A DNA stretch of 55,425 bases from an uncultured Adlercreutzia sp. Its GTDB lineage: Bacteria; Actinomycetota; Coriobacteriia; Coriobacteriales; Eggerthellaceae. The notes under the pieces were generated by a model. The model was not told where the DNA came from. It saw only the letters and a list, made by a program, of their open reading frames with translations, and ran no database searches. The position numbers were made by a program, and so were the translations under genes. Numbering within the stretch: position 1 is the stretch's first letter; each line of letters starts with the position of its first letter. Of this stretch, positions 8,108 through 16,885 are shown piece after piece. The stretch spans positions 1 to 55,425 of the forward strand of contig CABSMC010000005.1 in the NCBI GenBank assembly GCA_902478715.1, in the 5' to 3' direction.

Positions 8108-8122
8108 GCGCTGCAATAGTCA

Positions 8123-8138
8123 TTTTTTGTTGCCAAAC
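8123..8138. repeat. Right remnant of the split palindrome
   Basis: T6 followed by GTTGCCAAAC, the exact complement of 5485-5500. Joined to 5516-5524 it completes a 25-bp palindrome arm. The first five T are the target-site duplication of the IS21 element. Confidence 0.8.
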
Positions 8139-8272
8139 TCGGAGTGTCACTGAGAGTACACCCCGAATGGTGTTCTCTGTTAATCGAACGCCGATCTCGC
8201 CATCAGCGGTGAAGCGTATTTTCCATCGTCTACAATGGCAGACGATGTATTCGATAGCTGAAAGCGATTGCC

Positions 8273-10348
8273 ATGTGGTCTGAGTTTCTGTTCTGCTCTG
8301 CTTTGCTCGTAGGCATTTTATATATACCGGGGTTCTTCCTTTGCCGCGCTTTGCGCCTGGACGGGCCGTTCGCGCTGGCGTGCGCCCCTGTGCCCAGTGT
8401 AGCGGCTTACGCCATGCTGCCCGTGATTTATGGCGCCCTAGGAATCGAATGCTCATGGGCCAATATTTTCGCCCCAACCCTGATCATCTTCTTCGCGATC
8501 TGGCTTGTTGTTGCCCTGCGCGACCGAAGAGCGCTCTCTGGCAAATCGGATAGGCAGGCCACCGACAAGCGCATCCGGTGGATTGTCGCGCTTTGCCTTT
8601 TCATAGGCCTCGCTATCTGCGCGTACGTTTTCGTCAAGAGCCTCGATGGGGCTGCCTCGTTTCATCCGAAGCACGACAACATGACCCACTACAACAACAT
8701 CCGCTCATTTGTCGACTCCGGCGTCTGGTCCTCGCTTACTGTGAACAACTTCATGGGGACGGGCCTCGAGGGTGCCTCCTGGCAGCACGTCGCCTTCTAC
8801 CCTTCTGCTTGGCACGACCTGGCCGCTATACTGGTCTCCGCTCTCGACTGCGAAGTCGCGGTGGCCGCCAACGCGGTAAACGCCGTTGTGGCGGGCGTCG
8901 TCTGCCCCCTTTCCACCTTCGCGTTTCTCCGGGTCCTGTTTCCGAACCAAAAGCTCGTGCTCGTCTCGGGGGCATTCGTCGCGGTGGCGTTCACAGCATT
9001 CCCCTGGGCATTTCTCATTAAGGGGCCGTTGTATCCCAATATGCTGGCCAATGCGCTGCTTCCGGCCGTATTGGCAGCCGTCGTCCTGCTTGTTCGAGGC
9101 CAATTCGACAGCCTTCGACAACGTGTGGCATTCGGGCTAGTCTTCGGCTTGGCCTCCTTCATCGCTCTTGCCCTCAGCCAAACGAACAACCTGTTCACCG
9201 TGCTCATCTTTCTGGCGTTCTTCGGAGCCGCGCCTCTTCGAAAGACAGTCTCGGCAAAGCTTTCACCTCAGCTGCGTCATAGCAAGCAATTCGCTGTCCT
9301 CTTCTATGCAGCCTACATAGCCATTGCCGTCGCCGTTTGGACTGCAGCGACCAGCCTCCCCTTCTTGCAAGGCATCATTGCCTACGACAACGTTGGCGAC
9401 GCGAGCTTGGGCGCATCGAACAGCGCATTCAGCACCCTCTCGCTCTCGTTCTTCGCTTCACTCCCCCAATGGGCGCTTCTTATCGCCTGCCTCGTCGGGG
9501 CCGTGGTGCTTGTTGCTCAACGCCGCAGTTGGCTTGTGGCGCTGGCGGCGTTCATGATGTTTGCGTACTTCATCTCCCGCTTCATGCTCGGCTATCCGAA
9601 AGCCTTCATAACCGGTGTATGGTACAACGATCCCTGGAGACTCGCCGCCTGTGCCGCGCAATTCCTCGTGCCCCTCGCCAGCGTGGGGCTCGCTTCCGTC
9701 ATCGCACTCGTCGCAAGGCTTTTGGAGAACCTGAAGGATGCCGACGGAAAGAACATCCCCGCCACCAGATGCCTCATCGTGAGTGCCGTGAGCGTTCTTC
9801 TGGTCTTCAGCTGCTGGACGTTCTTCCCGAACTACAAGGAACCGCGCCGCAGCGGTGGCAGCCATCAGACTGCCTACGGGCAACTGCGCAACTGGCTGAA
9901 GGACTCCTACGACATGGGTACCGAGCAGGTGTACAGCGCAAAGGAGCAGCAATTCGTGGATAGGGTGCTGAAGACCATTCCCGAAGGCGCCGCCGTTATC
10001 AACCAGCCCAACGACGGCAGCGTGTTCGCCTACGGGCTGAACGGCTTGAACACCTACTACCGGAGCAACAGCGTCGGCGGCTTGACTAAGGACAGCGAGA
10101 TCATCCGTAAGGAAATGGACGAGATCGCCGACAATGAGAACGTTCGGAACGCCGTGAAGGCCGTCGGGGCGCAGTACGTGCTGCTGCTGGACCAGGGCGT
10201 ACCGTGGGAGGACGGCGTGTGGATGAGCGAGTACCACGAGGGCGCCGTCCAAAACTGGGATGGGCTGAACGGCATAACCGACGATACCCCTGGGTTTGAA
10301 GTCGTGCTCGCCGATGGCGATATGAGGCTCTACAAGATTGTCGATTAG
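8273..10348 (+). CDS. DUF6541-family polytopic membrane protein
   Basis: A 691-residue integral membrane protein with about a dozen hydrophobic helices from residue 5 to about 515, then an extracytoplasmic C-terminal domain of about 180 residues. The N-terminus (short helix, LYIPGFFLCRALRLDGP, then APVPSVAAYA) matches the DUF6541 family common in actinobacterial surface-polysaccharide loci. The segment FHPKHDNMTHYNNIRSF in the first large loop resembles the acidic loops of GT-C glycosyltransferases. A paralogue lies at 19728-21773, and both C-terminal domains share DGSxFAYGLNGLNTYYR. I infer lipid-linked sugar transfer or polymerisation on the outer membrane face. The first bases of the gene are only 135 bp from the IS21 insertion; a TACAAT box at 8231-8236 inside an 8-bp inverted repeat could be its -10. 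Confidence 0.75.
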   Translation: MWSEFLFCSALLVGILYIPGFFLCRALRLDGPFALACAPVPSVAAYAMLPVIYGALGIECSWANIFAPTLIIFFAIWLVVALRDRRALSGKSDRQATDKRIRWIVALCLFIGLAICAYVFVKSLDGAASFHPKHDNMTHYNNIRSFVDSGVWSSLTVNNFMGTGLEGASWQHVAFYPSAWHDLAAILVSALDCEVAVAANAVNAVVAGVVCPLSTFAFLRVLFPNQKLVLVSGAFVAVAFTAFPWAFLIKGPLYPNMLANALLPAVLAAVVLLVRGQFDSLRQRVAFGLVFGLASFIALALSQTNNLFTVLIFLAFFGAAPLRKTVSAKLSPQLRHSKQFAVLFYAAYIAIAVAVWTAATSLPFLQGIIAYDNVGDASLGASNSAFSTLSLSFFASLPQWALLIACLVGAVVLVAQRRSWLVALAAFMMFAYFISRFMLGYPKAFITGVWYNDPWRLAACAAQFLVPLASVGLASVIALVARLLENLKDADGKNIPATRCLIVSAVSVLLVFSCWTFFPNYKEPRRSGGSHQTAYGQLRNWLKDSYDMGTEQVYSAKEQQFVDRVLKTIPEGAAVINQPNDGSVFAYGLNGLNTYYRSNSVGGLTKDSEIIRKEMDEIADNENVRNAVKAVGAQYVLLLDQGVPWEDGVWMSEYHEGAVQNWDGLNGITDDTPGFEVVLADGDMRLYKIVD

Positions 10349-10388
10349 CGATCGGACGTCTCCGGTCTCCGCTGGACGCCCGCCGTAG

Positions 10389-12491
10389 CTAACCCTTGAT
10401 CTTCTTCTTCAAATCGCGATAGGGCTTGGTCAACTTCCAACCCAGCTTGTAGGGACGCGAGTCTTTAACCTTGCTGAGTTCTTTGTGCACCTTCGCTCCC
10501 GAGGAGTCCTTTCCCACAAGCGTGTCGAAGGAAGCGCGCTCGACGGCCGTCATGCCCAGAATGCCGCCATCCTCGCCCTTGGCCAAGTTGTTGTAGCGAG
10601 CTTGAGCATTGGCGAATGTCGCATAGGCAATGCGGAGAACGGAGGCGTAGATTTCGTCATCGAGCTCGCCCGAAAGCTCGCGGGCTGTCTTCAGCATCTG
10701 CTTGCCGCAGGCGTAGTAGCCGTAGCAATGGGAGAACGTCACCCGACTCGTCATGGTAGAGTTCTCGCGGATGCGACGGCGATACAGCGGCAGCTTGCGG
10801 TGGGAAACACGGGCGGCCTTGATCATAAGGTCGTAGGAGTAGGCGTTGTCCTCGTGGAAGATCCCCGGAATGAAAGCAGCGTCAATCCCGCGAACGTAAT
10901 CTGTCCTCGCGATGTAAAGACAGGGAGAGGGAAGGTAGTCCCCCGCTTTTGCCATGGTTGCCATCATATGCGGGCCATCCACGATTTCCTCGTAGTCACG
11001 AGCACGCGTATAGTACGTGTCGTATGAGGCATGCTCGCTGTGCAACTTCTCGGACTCGTAGAAAGAGGTCGCGTCAAAGAGGAGCAGGTCAAGATTGTCA
11101 CGCTCCGCCGCTTGGCAGCAGAGCTCGAGCGCCTGCTCGTCCAGAAGATCGTCGCTGTCGATAAAATAGAGGTATTTGCCCCGAGCCGCCGTCATGCCAA
11201 CATTGCGCGAGGCGGACTGTCCGCTGTTCTCTTGCGTGAAGACTGATATGCGGGGATCCTTTTCGGCCTCTTCAAGGAGTATCTCAAGCGTGCCGTCGTT
11301 GGATCCGTCATCGATGCAGATCACCTCGAGATCATCCAACGTCTGGTTCAGCATGCAGGCGATTGTCTGGGAAATGTATTCCGCGGTGTTGTAGACGGGA
11401 ATGACCACCGACACCGTGACCGATGCCTTCCCGTCGCGCGGGGCGACGACGAGGCGAGACGAGGGCGGCAGCGCGCGCTTCATCGCCTTTTCTCGACGAC
11501 GTTGCGCAAGAGCTGCGGAAACGAAGGCATAGAGGTACGCCGCATAGCTGTCTTCCGCATCTCCTTCGATAAGTTGCTGCCAGTTCGGCCGAACGAGGCC
11601 GGTCTCTTCGATGGCATCGAGAATCTCTAGTCGCGCTTTCCCGGTCGTGGAAGTCTCCAGGTTGTATTTGACCGTGCTGAGCACCTGCTGCTGGTACGTC
11701 GGCTTCAGCACGTCATAGCGATCCGAGGCCCTAAGGTAGTCCCCCAGCGCGGAAAGCGCCTCAACGAAGCAGAGGGGGTTTCGTGACTTCGATCCCTGCA
11801 AGCTGCCCTGCATGTTGACGCGATAGCGAATGAGATCCTCTTTCACCGCCACTATGCGATCGGCCATCGCCATGGCCGCCATCGTGAAGAACACATCGTT
11901 GGAATTCTGCAACGACTGGAACTTCAACCCCTTGTCCTCGATGAATGAGCGCAGAAAGAGCTTCGACCAAGGAGCAGGTGTTGTGATCCGGAAGAAATCG
12001 ATGCCGCAATCGCGCGCCGAGAACACCTCCTTATTCGGGAGAAGGTTCTTCCGCAGGAAATCATACTTCTTCAATACCTCCTGCTTGGCATCGTCGTAGC
12101 GCCTCCCACCGAACAGTACGAGCTGCGCCTGCTTGCTTTCAGCCGCAGCGACGGTGTCCTGAAGCAACTCGGAAGCAAAGAAGTCATCAGCATCGAGGAA
12201 CAGCAGGTACTTTCCACGCGCGACTTCCATGCCGACGTTGCGGGCGACTCCGGCATTGCCCTCGCTTGTGAGCACCGAGATGCGAGAATCCCCTTTGGCC
12301 ATGTCGCGCAATATAGCGACCGAGGCATCCGTCGATCCATTGTCGACGGCGAGTATCTCGAAATCGCGCATCGTCTGCTCCTGGAGACTTTTTACGCATT
12401 CGCCGATGTAGCGCTCGGCGTTGAAGACCGGTATGACCACCGATACCATGGGGGACGGTGAGGCGCCTGGCGCATCCTTCAATGACGGCAT
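10389..12491 (-). CDS. Tandem GT2 glycosyltransferase (two catalytic domains)
   Basis: A 700-residue cytoplasmic protein with two GT-A family 2 domains. The first starts at MVSVVIPVFNAERYI (about 15) and has the metal-binding LDADD at 99-103. The second starts at VSVVIPVYNTAEYI (about 360) with IDSDD at 444-448. Each domain is followed by a helical accessory region, and the tail ends in basic residues (KKKIKG), as in many wall-polymer glycosyltransferases. Two active sites on one chain suggest sequential or alternating sugar addition, which is inferred. Start ATG 12491 has GGAGG nine bases upstream. It is the last gene of the minus-strand operon tarI-like, SDR, GT2, ugd, GT2-GT2. Donor sugars unknown. 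Confidence 0.88.
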   Translation of the reverse strand: MPSLKDAPGASPSPMVSVVIPVFNAERYIGECVKSLQEQTMRDFEILAVDNGSTDASVAILRDMAKGDSRISVLTSEGNAGVARNVGMEVARGKYLLFLDADDFFASELLQDTVAAAESKQAQLVLFGGRRYDDAKQEVLKKYDFLRKNLLPNKEVFSARDCGIDFFRITTPAPWSKLFLRSFIEDKGLKFQSLQNSNDVFFTMAAMAMADRIVAVKEDLIRYRVNMQGSLQGSKSRNPLCFVEALSALGDYLRASDRYDVLKPTYQQQVLSTVKYNLETSTTGKARLEILDAIEETGLVRPNWQQLIEGDAEDSYAAYLYAFVSAALAQRRREKAMKRALPPSSRLVVAPRDGKASVTVSVVIPVYNTAEYISQTIACMLNQTLDDLEVICIDDGSNDGTLEILLEEAEKDPRISVFTQENSGQSASRNVGMTAARGKYLYFIDSDDLLDEQALELCCQAAERDNLDLLLFDATSFYESEKLHSEHASYDTYYTRARDYEEIVDGPHMMATMAKAGDYLPSPCLYIARTDYVRGIDAAFIPGIFHEDNAYSYDLMIKAARVSHRKLPLYRRRIRENSTMTSRVTFSHCYGYYACGKQMLKTARELSGELDDEIYASVLRIAYATFANAQARYNNLAKGEDGGILGMTAVERASFDTLVGKDSSGAKVHKELSKVKDSRPYKLGWKLTKPYRDLKKKIKG

Positions 12492-12511
12492 TAACTCTAT
12501 CCTCCGAAAGT

Positions 12512-13732
12512 TTAGTCGCGCTTGAACAGATCGCGCGTGAACACCTTGTCCTCCACGTCGGCCAAGTCCTCGCTCCAGCGGTTGGCGAGGATGACGTCGC
12601 AGTCGCGCTTGAAGGCGTCCAGGTCGTGGGTGACCTCGCTGCCGTAGAACTCCTCGGCATCGAGCGTCGGCTCGAACACCACCACGGGCACGCCGCGGAA
12701 CTTGATGCGCTTCATGATGCCCTGGATGGAGCTGGCGCGGAAGTTGTCCGAGCCCGTCTTCATGGTGAGGCGGTAGACGCCCACCTTCGGCTGCGCGACG
12801 CCCTGGTACACGAGCCGCGTCACGCGGTCGAGCACCGCATCGGCGATGTAGTCCTTGCGGGTGCGGTTGGCCTCCACGATGGCCTCGATGAGGTTCTGGG
12901 GCACCTCGTCGTAGTTGGCGAGCAGCTGCTTGGTGTCCTTGGGCAGGCAGTAGCCGCCGTAGCCGAACGAAGGGTTGTTGTAGTGGCCGCCGATGCGCGG
13001 GTCCAGCCCCACGCCCTCGATGATCTGGGAGGCGTCCAGCCCCCGCACGCAGGCGTAGGTGTCCAGCTCGTTGAAGTAGGCGACGCGCAGCGCCAGGTAG
13101 GTGTTGGCGAACAGCTTCACCGCCTCGGCCTCGGTGGCGCGCATGATGAGCACCGGCGTCTCCGCATCAAGCGAGCCCTCGGCCAGAAGCGCCGCGAAGG
13201 TCTCGGCGGCGGCCGTCAGCTCCTCGGCGTAGGGCGACTCGCTCGGCACGCCGACGATGATGCGGGAGGGATGCAGGTTGTCGTAGAGCGCGTGCCCCTC
13301 GCGGAGGAACTCGGGGCTGAAGAGGAACTTGCCTTCGGGGTAGCGCTCGGTGATGTCCTTCGTGTATCCCACGGGCACGGTGGACTTGACGACCATGACG
13401 GCCTCAGGGTTCACCTTAAGCACCAGCTCGACCACCTGCTCCACGAAGCTCGTGTCGAAGAAGTTCTTGTCGGAGTCGTAGTTGGTGGGCGTGGCGATGA
13501 CGACGAGCTCCGCCTGCTTGTAGGCCTTCGCGCCGTCGAGGGTGGCGGTGAGGTCCAGCTCGTGGTTCGCGAGGTAGTCCTCGATCTCGGCGTCCGCGAT
13601 GGGCGACAGGCCCCGGTTGATGAGGTCGACCTTCTCGGGGACGACGTCCACGGCGGTCACATGGTTGTGCTGGGACAGCAGGACGGCCAGGGAAAGCCCC
13701 ACGTAGCCGGTGCCGGCAACGGCGATGTTCAT
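12512..13732 (-). CDS. ugd: UDP-glucose 6-dehydrogenase
   Basis: A 406-residue enzyme that oxidises UDP-glucose to UDP-glucuronate with two NAD+. The N-terminal Rossmann motif is GTGYVGLS (7-14). The region SPEFLREGHAL at about 139-149 and the catalytic Cys262 in GYGGYCLPKDTKQL are typical, as is the length. Start ATG 13732 follows AAGGAG. Its place between two GT2 genes says that the surface polymer contains glucuronate or a sugar made from it (xylose, arabinose or galacturonate). Confidence 0.95.
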   Translation of the reverse strand: MNIAVAGTGYVGLSLAVLLSQHNHVTAVDVVPEKVDLINRGLSPIADAEIEDYLANHELDLTATLDGAKAYKQAELVVIATPTNYDSDKNFFDTSFVEQVVELVLKVNPEAVMVVKSTVPVGYTKDITERYPEGKFLFSPEFLREGHALYDNLHPSRIIVGVPSESPYAEELTAAAETFAALLAEGSLDAETPVLIMRATEAEAVKLFANTYLALRVAYFNELDTYACVRGLDASQIIEGVGLDPRIGGHYNNPSFGYGGYCLPKDTKQLLANYDEVPQNLIEAIVEANRTRKDYIADAVLDRVTRLVYQGVAQPKVGVYRLTMKTGSDNFRASSIQGIMKRIKFRGVPVVVFEPTLDAEEFYGSEVTHDLDAFKRDCDVILANRWSEDLADVEDKVFTRDLFKRD

Positions 13733-13778
13733 TCCGTATCTCCTTCGTTGTACTACATAGCAGCCTTGCGGCGTTCAG

Positions 13779-14960
13779 CTAGTCGCGGGTCACTATTTTA
13801 CGCGATAGATCCCGCGTTTTCCGAGCTGCTTTGTAAATCCAGGGTGTTTGCGCAATTGCATGGCGCAACCGCTCGATGAGGATCCTCGACACACTCGCCT
13901 CGCGTTGCGCGCAGCGCAGCTCGTTGCGCAACTGGTCGCTTTTCGCCTTCTGGGCGCACGCGTCACGGTAGTTCCAATGATTCCAAAAGGCGAGAAAATC
14001 CCCCTCGTTCATTTCCAGCAGCGATTTAAGGAAATCGTAGCGCCAGGGAACCTGGTAGAACTCGCGCGGATTCAAGTGAATGCCGAGCGCCTCCAAGCCT
14101 CCGCCCAGAAGGTAGTCGCGCCACTCACAATACGCCTTCCAAGTGCTGACGTTGTTGAGGCAATAGACGGCAATGCCCAGCACTTTGTTCTGAAAACACT
14201 TGTCTGGATATGCGCGGCGACGCATTAGCTCGTCCCGCACGTCGACCCAGGAAAGGAGCGGATCGAACGGCCTGGTCGAGAGCGTTCCCACAAGACTGTC
14301 GCTGCGCTCCTTGCGGTAGACGACCAGAGGCTCCCTCACCACCGTGATGCGGTCGGCGAGGCAGAGCGCCACTGCCACGAAGTAAACGTCGTTGCCGTTC
14401 TTCTTCGGCTGGAAATCGAGGCCGAGCCCGTCGATGAAGCTCTTGCGGAACATCTTATTCCATGGCGCTTCGCAGGTGAAGTTGAGAATGTAGTCGGGAT
14501 TGGTCTCGCGGCTGAAGGGCACTTTCAAGGGAACGCGCGCCGGATCGAGGTAGTCGACTGCGGGCACTTCGACTCCCGTATCCTGATAGAACCGCTTGCC
14601 CCCGCAAACCGCTATATCGGCCTTGTCCTTTTCTATCTGCCCGTACATCTTCTCGAGGAACAGGGGGTCGAAGTAATCGTCAGAGTCCCAAAAGACGAGG
14701 TACTCGCCCTGGGCGATGGCCTTGCCGTTGTTCCTGGCCACCCCCGCGTACTGGTTCTTCTGGGTCAACACCGTCACCCGGCCGTCGCGCTGCTCGTACT
14801 CGCGCAGTATGGACAGGGAGTCGTCGGTCGAGCCATCGTCCACGCAGATGATCTCGATGTCGCGAAGCGTTTGTCCGACAACCGAGTCGAGACATTGGCG
14901 TAGATACGGCGCCGTGTTGTAAACCGGGATAATTACCGATACTTTGGGATTGCCGCTCAC
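13779..14960 (-). CDS. GT2 glycosyltransferase
   Basis: A 393-residue GT-A family 2 enzyme. It begins KVSVIIPVYNTAPYL, with the nucleotide-binding DDGSTDDS near 41-48 and the metal-binding WDSDD at 91-95. A helical C-terminal half follows, ending in a basic tail. GTG 14960 is the start, with GGAGG inside the 3' end of the SDR gene nine bases upstream. That SD arrangement and the short gap mean coupled translation within the tarI-SDR-GT2-ugd operon. Sugar specificity cannot be read from sequence. Confidence 0.9.
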   Translation of the reverse strand: MSGNPKVSVIIPVYNTAPYLRQCLDSVVGQTLRDIEIICVDDGSTDDSLSILREYEQRDGRVTVLTQKNQYAGVARNNGKAIAQGEYLVFWDSDDYFDPLFLEKMYGQIEKDKADIAVCGGKRFYQDTGVEVPAVDYLDPARVPLKVPFSRETNPDYILNFTCEAPWNKMFRKSFIDGLGLDFQPKKNGNDVYFVAVALCLADRITVVREPLVVYRKERSDSLVGTLSTRPFDPLLSWVDVRDELMRRRAYPDKCFQNKVLGIAVYCLNNVSTWKAYCEWRDYLLGGGLEALGIHLNPREFYQVPWRYDFLKSLLEMNEGDFLAFWNHWNYRDACAQKAKSDQLRNELRCAQREASVSRILIERLRHAIAQTPWIYKAARKTRDLSRKIVTRD

Positions 14961-14963
14961 AGA

Positions 14964-16010
14964 CTAGTCCTCCAAATAGGCGATGAGGTTCTCGTACATA
15001 TCGGCGAGGCCAACGCAAGGCCGCCAGCCAAGAGCCTCGAGCTTTGAGACATCCAGGGGCAGATGATGCTCCGGCGGGAAAGGCGCCAGGGGATCAACCT
15101 CGCAGCGCACCGTCGTGCCAGAACCGGGCCGCAACGCCGCGACCATTTCGGCCATCTGCCTCACCGACGAGTAGGTCGCCGGGTTGGCGGCGTTGTAGGC
15201 TCGACCGGCCCGCCCCTCCAACATAGCCGTAATAAGCGCCGTCACGGCATCGGTCGTGTACAAATACATGCGCGTGCTCTCGCCGGTCGTGCGGAGGACG
15301 ATGTCCTCGCCAGCCATGACGCTGCGGACGCAAAGGGCGAACAGGCGGCGATCGTCCTTCGGAACGCCCGGACCGAAGGTCTGGGCAAGGCGAACCACCA
15401 TGGCGGAGACGCCGTATTGCGAGGCAAAGCTCGCGCAGTACTGTTCGGCCATGCGCTTCCCCTCCGGGTAGCTCGCGCGGGCGGCCATCGGATCCAAGTA
15501 CCCCAAGTCGGATTCCCCAAGCAGATGAGCCAGCCCCGGCTCGGCGTTCCCGTCGCCATAAACCTCCATGCTGGAGGCGTAGACAAAGCCGGCGCTTTGC
15601 TTCTCGCGCGCGATGGAGAGCATGCGCCTCGTGCCGAGAACGATGGCGTCCGCCGTGTCCACCGGATGGTCGACGAAGAAGCGCGAGGCAGTGGGGCAGG
15701 CGGTATGGATGATGTAGTCAATAGGTCCGTCGGGCAGCGGTGCCGCCTCGACGCTTCCTTCCAGAAACTCGATGCCATCGCTTGCGTTGTAGCCAGCGAA
15801 GACCTCGCGCGCCTTCTCGGCGCTGCGCACCAGGCAGACGACCCGTATGCCAGCTTGGGCAATGCGGTTTCGCTCGAGGAGCAGCCGTACGCAGCCGGAC
15901 CCGATAAGACCCGTGGCGCCCGTCACGAGCACCGCCCGTCCAGAGAGCTTTTCCCAATCGATATCCGCCGTTCTCGCCAGCTCGCGCGATTCGGCGACCA
16001 AATCAAACAT
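14964..16010 (-). CDS. Extended SDR: NAD-dependent sugar epimerase/dehydratase family
   Basis: A 348-residue extended short-chain dehydrogenase/reductase. The NAD-binding GATGLIGSG lies at 31-39, the active-site Ser in YASSMEVYG near 144-152, and Tyr181-x-x-x-Lys185 in SYPEGK. This architecture is that of UDP-sugar epimerases, 4,6-dehydratases and UDP-glucuronate decarboxylases. The nearby ugd makes UDP-glucuronate a plausible substrate, though coupling to the cytidylyltransferase just upstream (8-bp gap, AGGAGG formed by its stop region) would instead suggest a CDP-linked sugar or polyol. The two readings cannot be separated here. Confidence 0.85.
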   Translation of the reverse strand: MFDLVAESRELARTADIDWEKLSGRAVLVTGATGLIGSGCVRLLLERNRIAQAGIRVVCLVRSAEKAREVFAGYNASDGIEFLEGSVEAAPLPDGPIDYIIHTACPTASRFFVDHPVDTADAIVLGTRRMLSIAREKQSAGFVYASSMEVYGDGNAEPGLAHLLGESDLGYLDPMAARASYPEGKRMAEQYCASFASQYGVSAMVVRLAQTFGPGVPKDDRRLFALCVRSVMAGEDIVLRTTGESTRMYLYTTDAVTALITAMLEGRAGRAYNAANPATYSSVRQMAEMVAALRPGSGTTVRCEVDPLAPFPPEHHLPLDVSKLEALGWRPCVGLADMYENLIAYLED

Positions 16011-16021
16011 GACTGCGCCTC

Positions 16022-16738
16022 CTAGAAGCCGAACACCTCCGAGCTCTCGCGCGCATCGACGAAAGCCCGGAAGATGTAGAAATCCGAAGGCGTGGTGATC
16101 TTGATGTTCTCAGGGCCCGTCGGCACCGTGAACAGGCGAGCGCCGAAGCGCTTCATAAGACTCGCGGAGTCGATGAAATCCCGCAGGCCCTCGCTTTCGG
16201 CCCAACGATGAGCCGCCAAGATATCCGCCAGCCAGAAGCTCTGGGGGGCCTTGGCCAGCCTGCATTCGGAGCGGTCGGTGATGCTCTTCACTTCCCCGTC
16301 GAATTCCTGCAAAATCGTTTCAATGGCGGGGCTCACCGCGATGGCACTCCCCTTCTCGCGAACCGAAGCGATGCAGTCCGATATGGTGTCCCCGCTCACC
16401 AGAGGGCGCACGCCATCGTGGATGAGAACCACGGCGTCGTCGTCGGCCAACGCCTCCAGCGCATTGAGGCCACAGCGTATCGACTCCTGGCCCGTGCAAC
16501 CGCCGGGCACCACCGCCCGCACTTTCGCCACATCGTAATGCTCGATCTTCTTTTCTAGGAAAGGTATCCAGTCCTCTAGGCAGACAACCACAATTCCATC
16601 GATGCCGGGATGGTTGTCGAACGTCTCGAGGGTATAGATGATGATGGGTTTGCCGTACAGCTCGAGGAACTGCTTTGGCCGCGTGCGCGTGTTCATGCGC
16701 TGGCCAGTGCCGCCGGCGAAAATTAAGGCGTAATTCAC
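16022..16738 (-). CDS. TarI/IspD-type cytidylyltransferase
   Basis: A 238-residue nucleotidyltransferase with the signature FAGGTGQRMNTRTRPKQF (7-24), followed by the Asp-containing HDGVRPL. This family transfers CMP to 2-C-methylerythritol 4-phosphate (IspD) or to ribitol/other polyol 5-phosphates (TarI/Bcs1). The wall-polymer neighbourhood argues for a TarI-like role, supplying a CDP-polyol to the glycerophosphotransferase-type enzymes. I placed the start at GTG 16738 because the family begins immediately before 'YALI(F)AGG'; AAAAGG is six bases upstream. No TarJ-type alcohol dehydrogenase follows; an extended SDR is there instead. Confidence 0.85.
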   Translation of the reverse strand: MNYALIFAGGTGQRMNTRTRPKQFLELYGKPIIIYTLETFDNHPGIDGIVVVCLEDWIPFLEKKIEHYDVAKVRAVVPGGCTGQESIRCGLNALEALADDDAVVLIHDGVRPLVSGDTISDCIASVREKGSAIAVSPAIETILQEFDGEVKSITDRSECRLAKAPQSFWLADILAAHRWAESEGLRDFIDSASLMKRFGARLFTVPTGPENIKITTPSDFYIFRAFVDARESSEVFGF

Positions 16739-16828
16739 GGGGAACCTTTTCTCTGAAGACTTGCTGCCTTTCATTATCGGACAGCGCGCCCATCGTGGCA
16801 ACGGATTCCAGAGAGACAACGTATGGCC

Positions 16829-16866
16829 GGCAGTGCGAAACTCGGATGGCAGTGCGAAACTCAGAC
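16829..16866. repeat. Two tandem 19-bp repeats upstream of the tarI-like operon
   Basis: GGCAGTGCGAAACTC plus four bases occurs twice back to back (16829-16847, 16848-16866), about 90 bp before the operon start. It could be an operator or a small duplication. No protein binder can be named. Confidence 0.5.
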
Positions 16867-16885
16867 AAGATTAGCCCAAAGGCGC

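Larger units (their letters stand above)
5530..8122 (-). mobile_element. IS21-family insertion sequence
   Basis: The element carries istA and istB on the minus strand. Its ends read TGCTTATTGC on the left and TGACTATTGC on the right (reverse strand). Inside these are 54-bp inverted repeats (5545-5598 and 8054-8107) matching at 51 of 54 positions. The flanks are runs of five to six T on both sides, giving a five-base target duplication (TTTTT; IS21 elements make short duplications of about 4-8 bp). Removing the element restores a perfect palindrome from 5485-5529 plus 8123-8138, which fixes the boundaries well. Confidence 0.85.
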
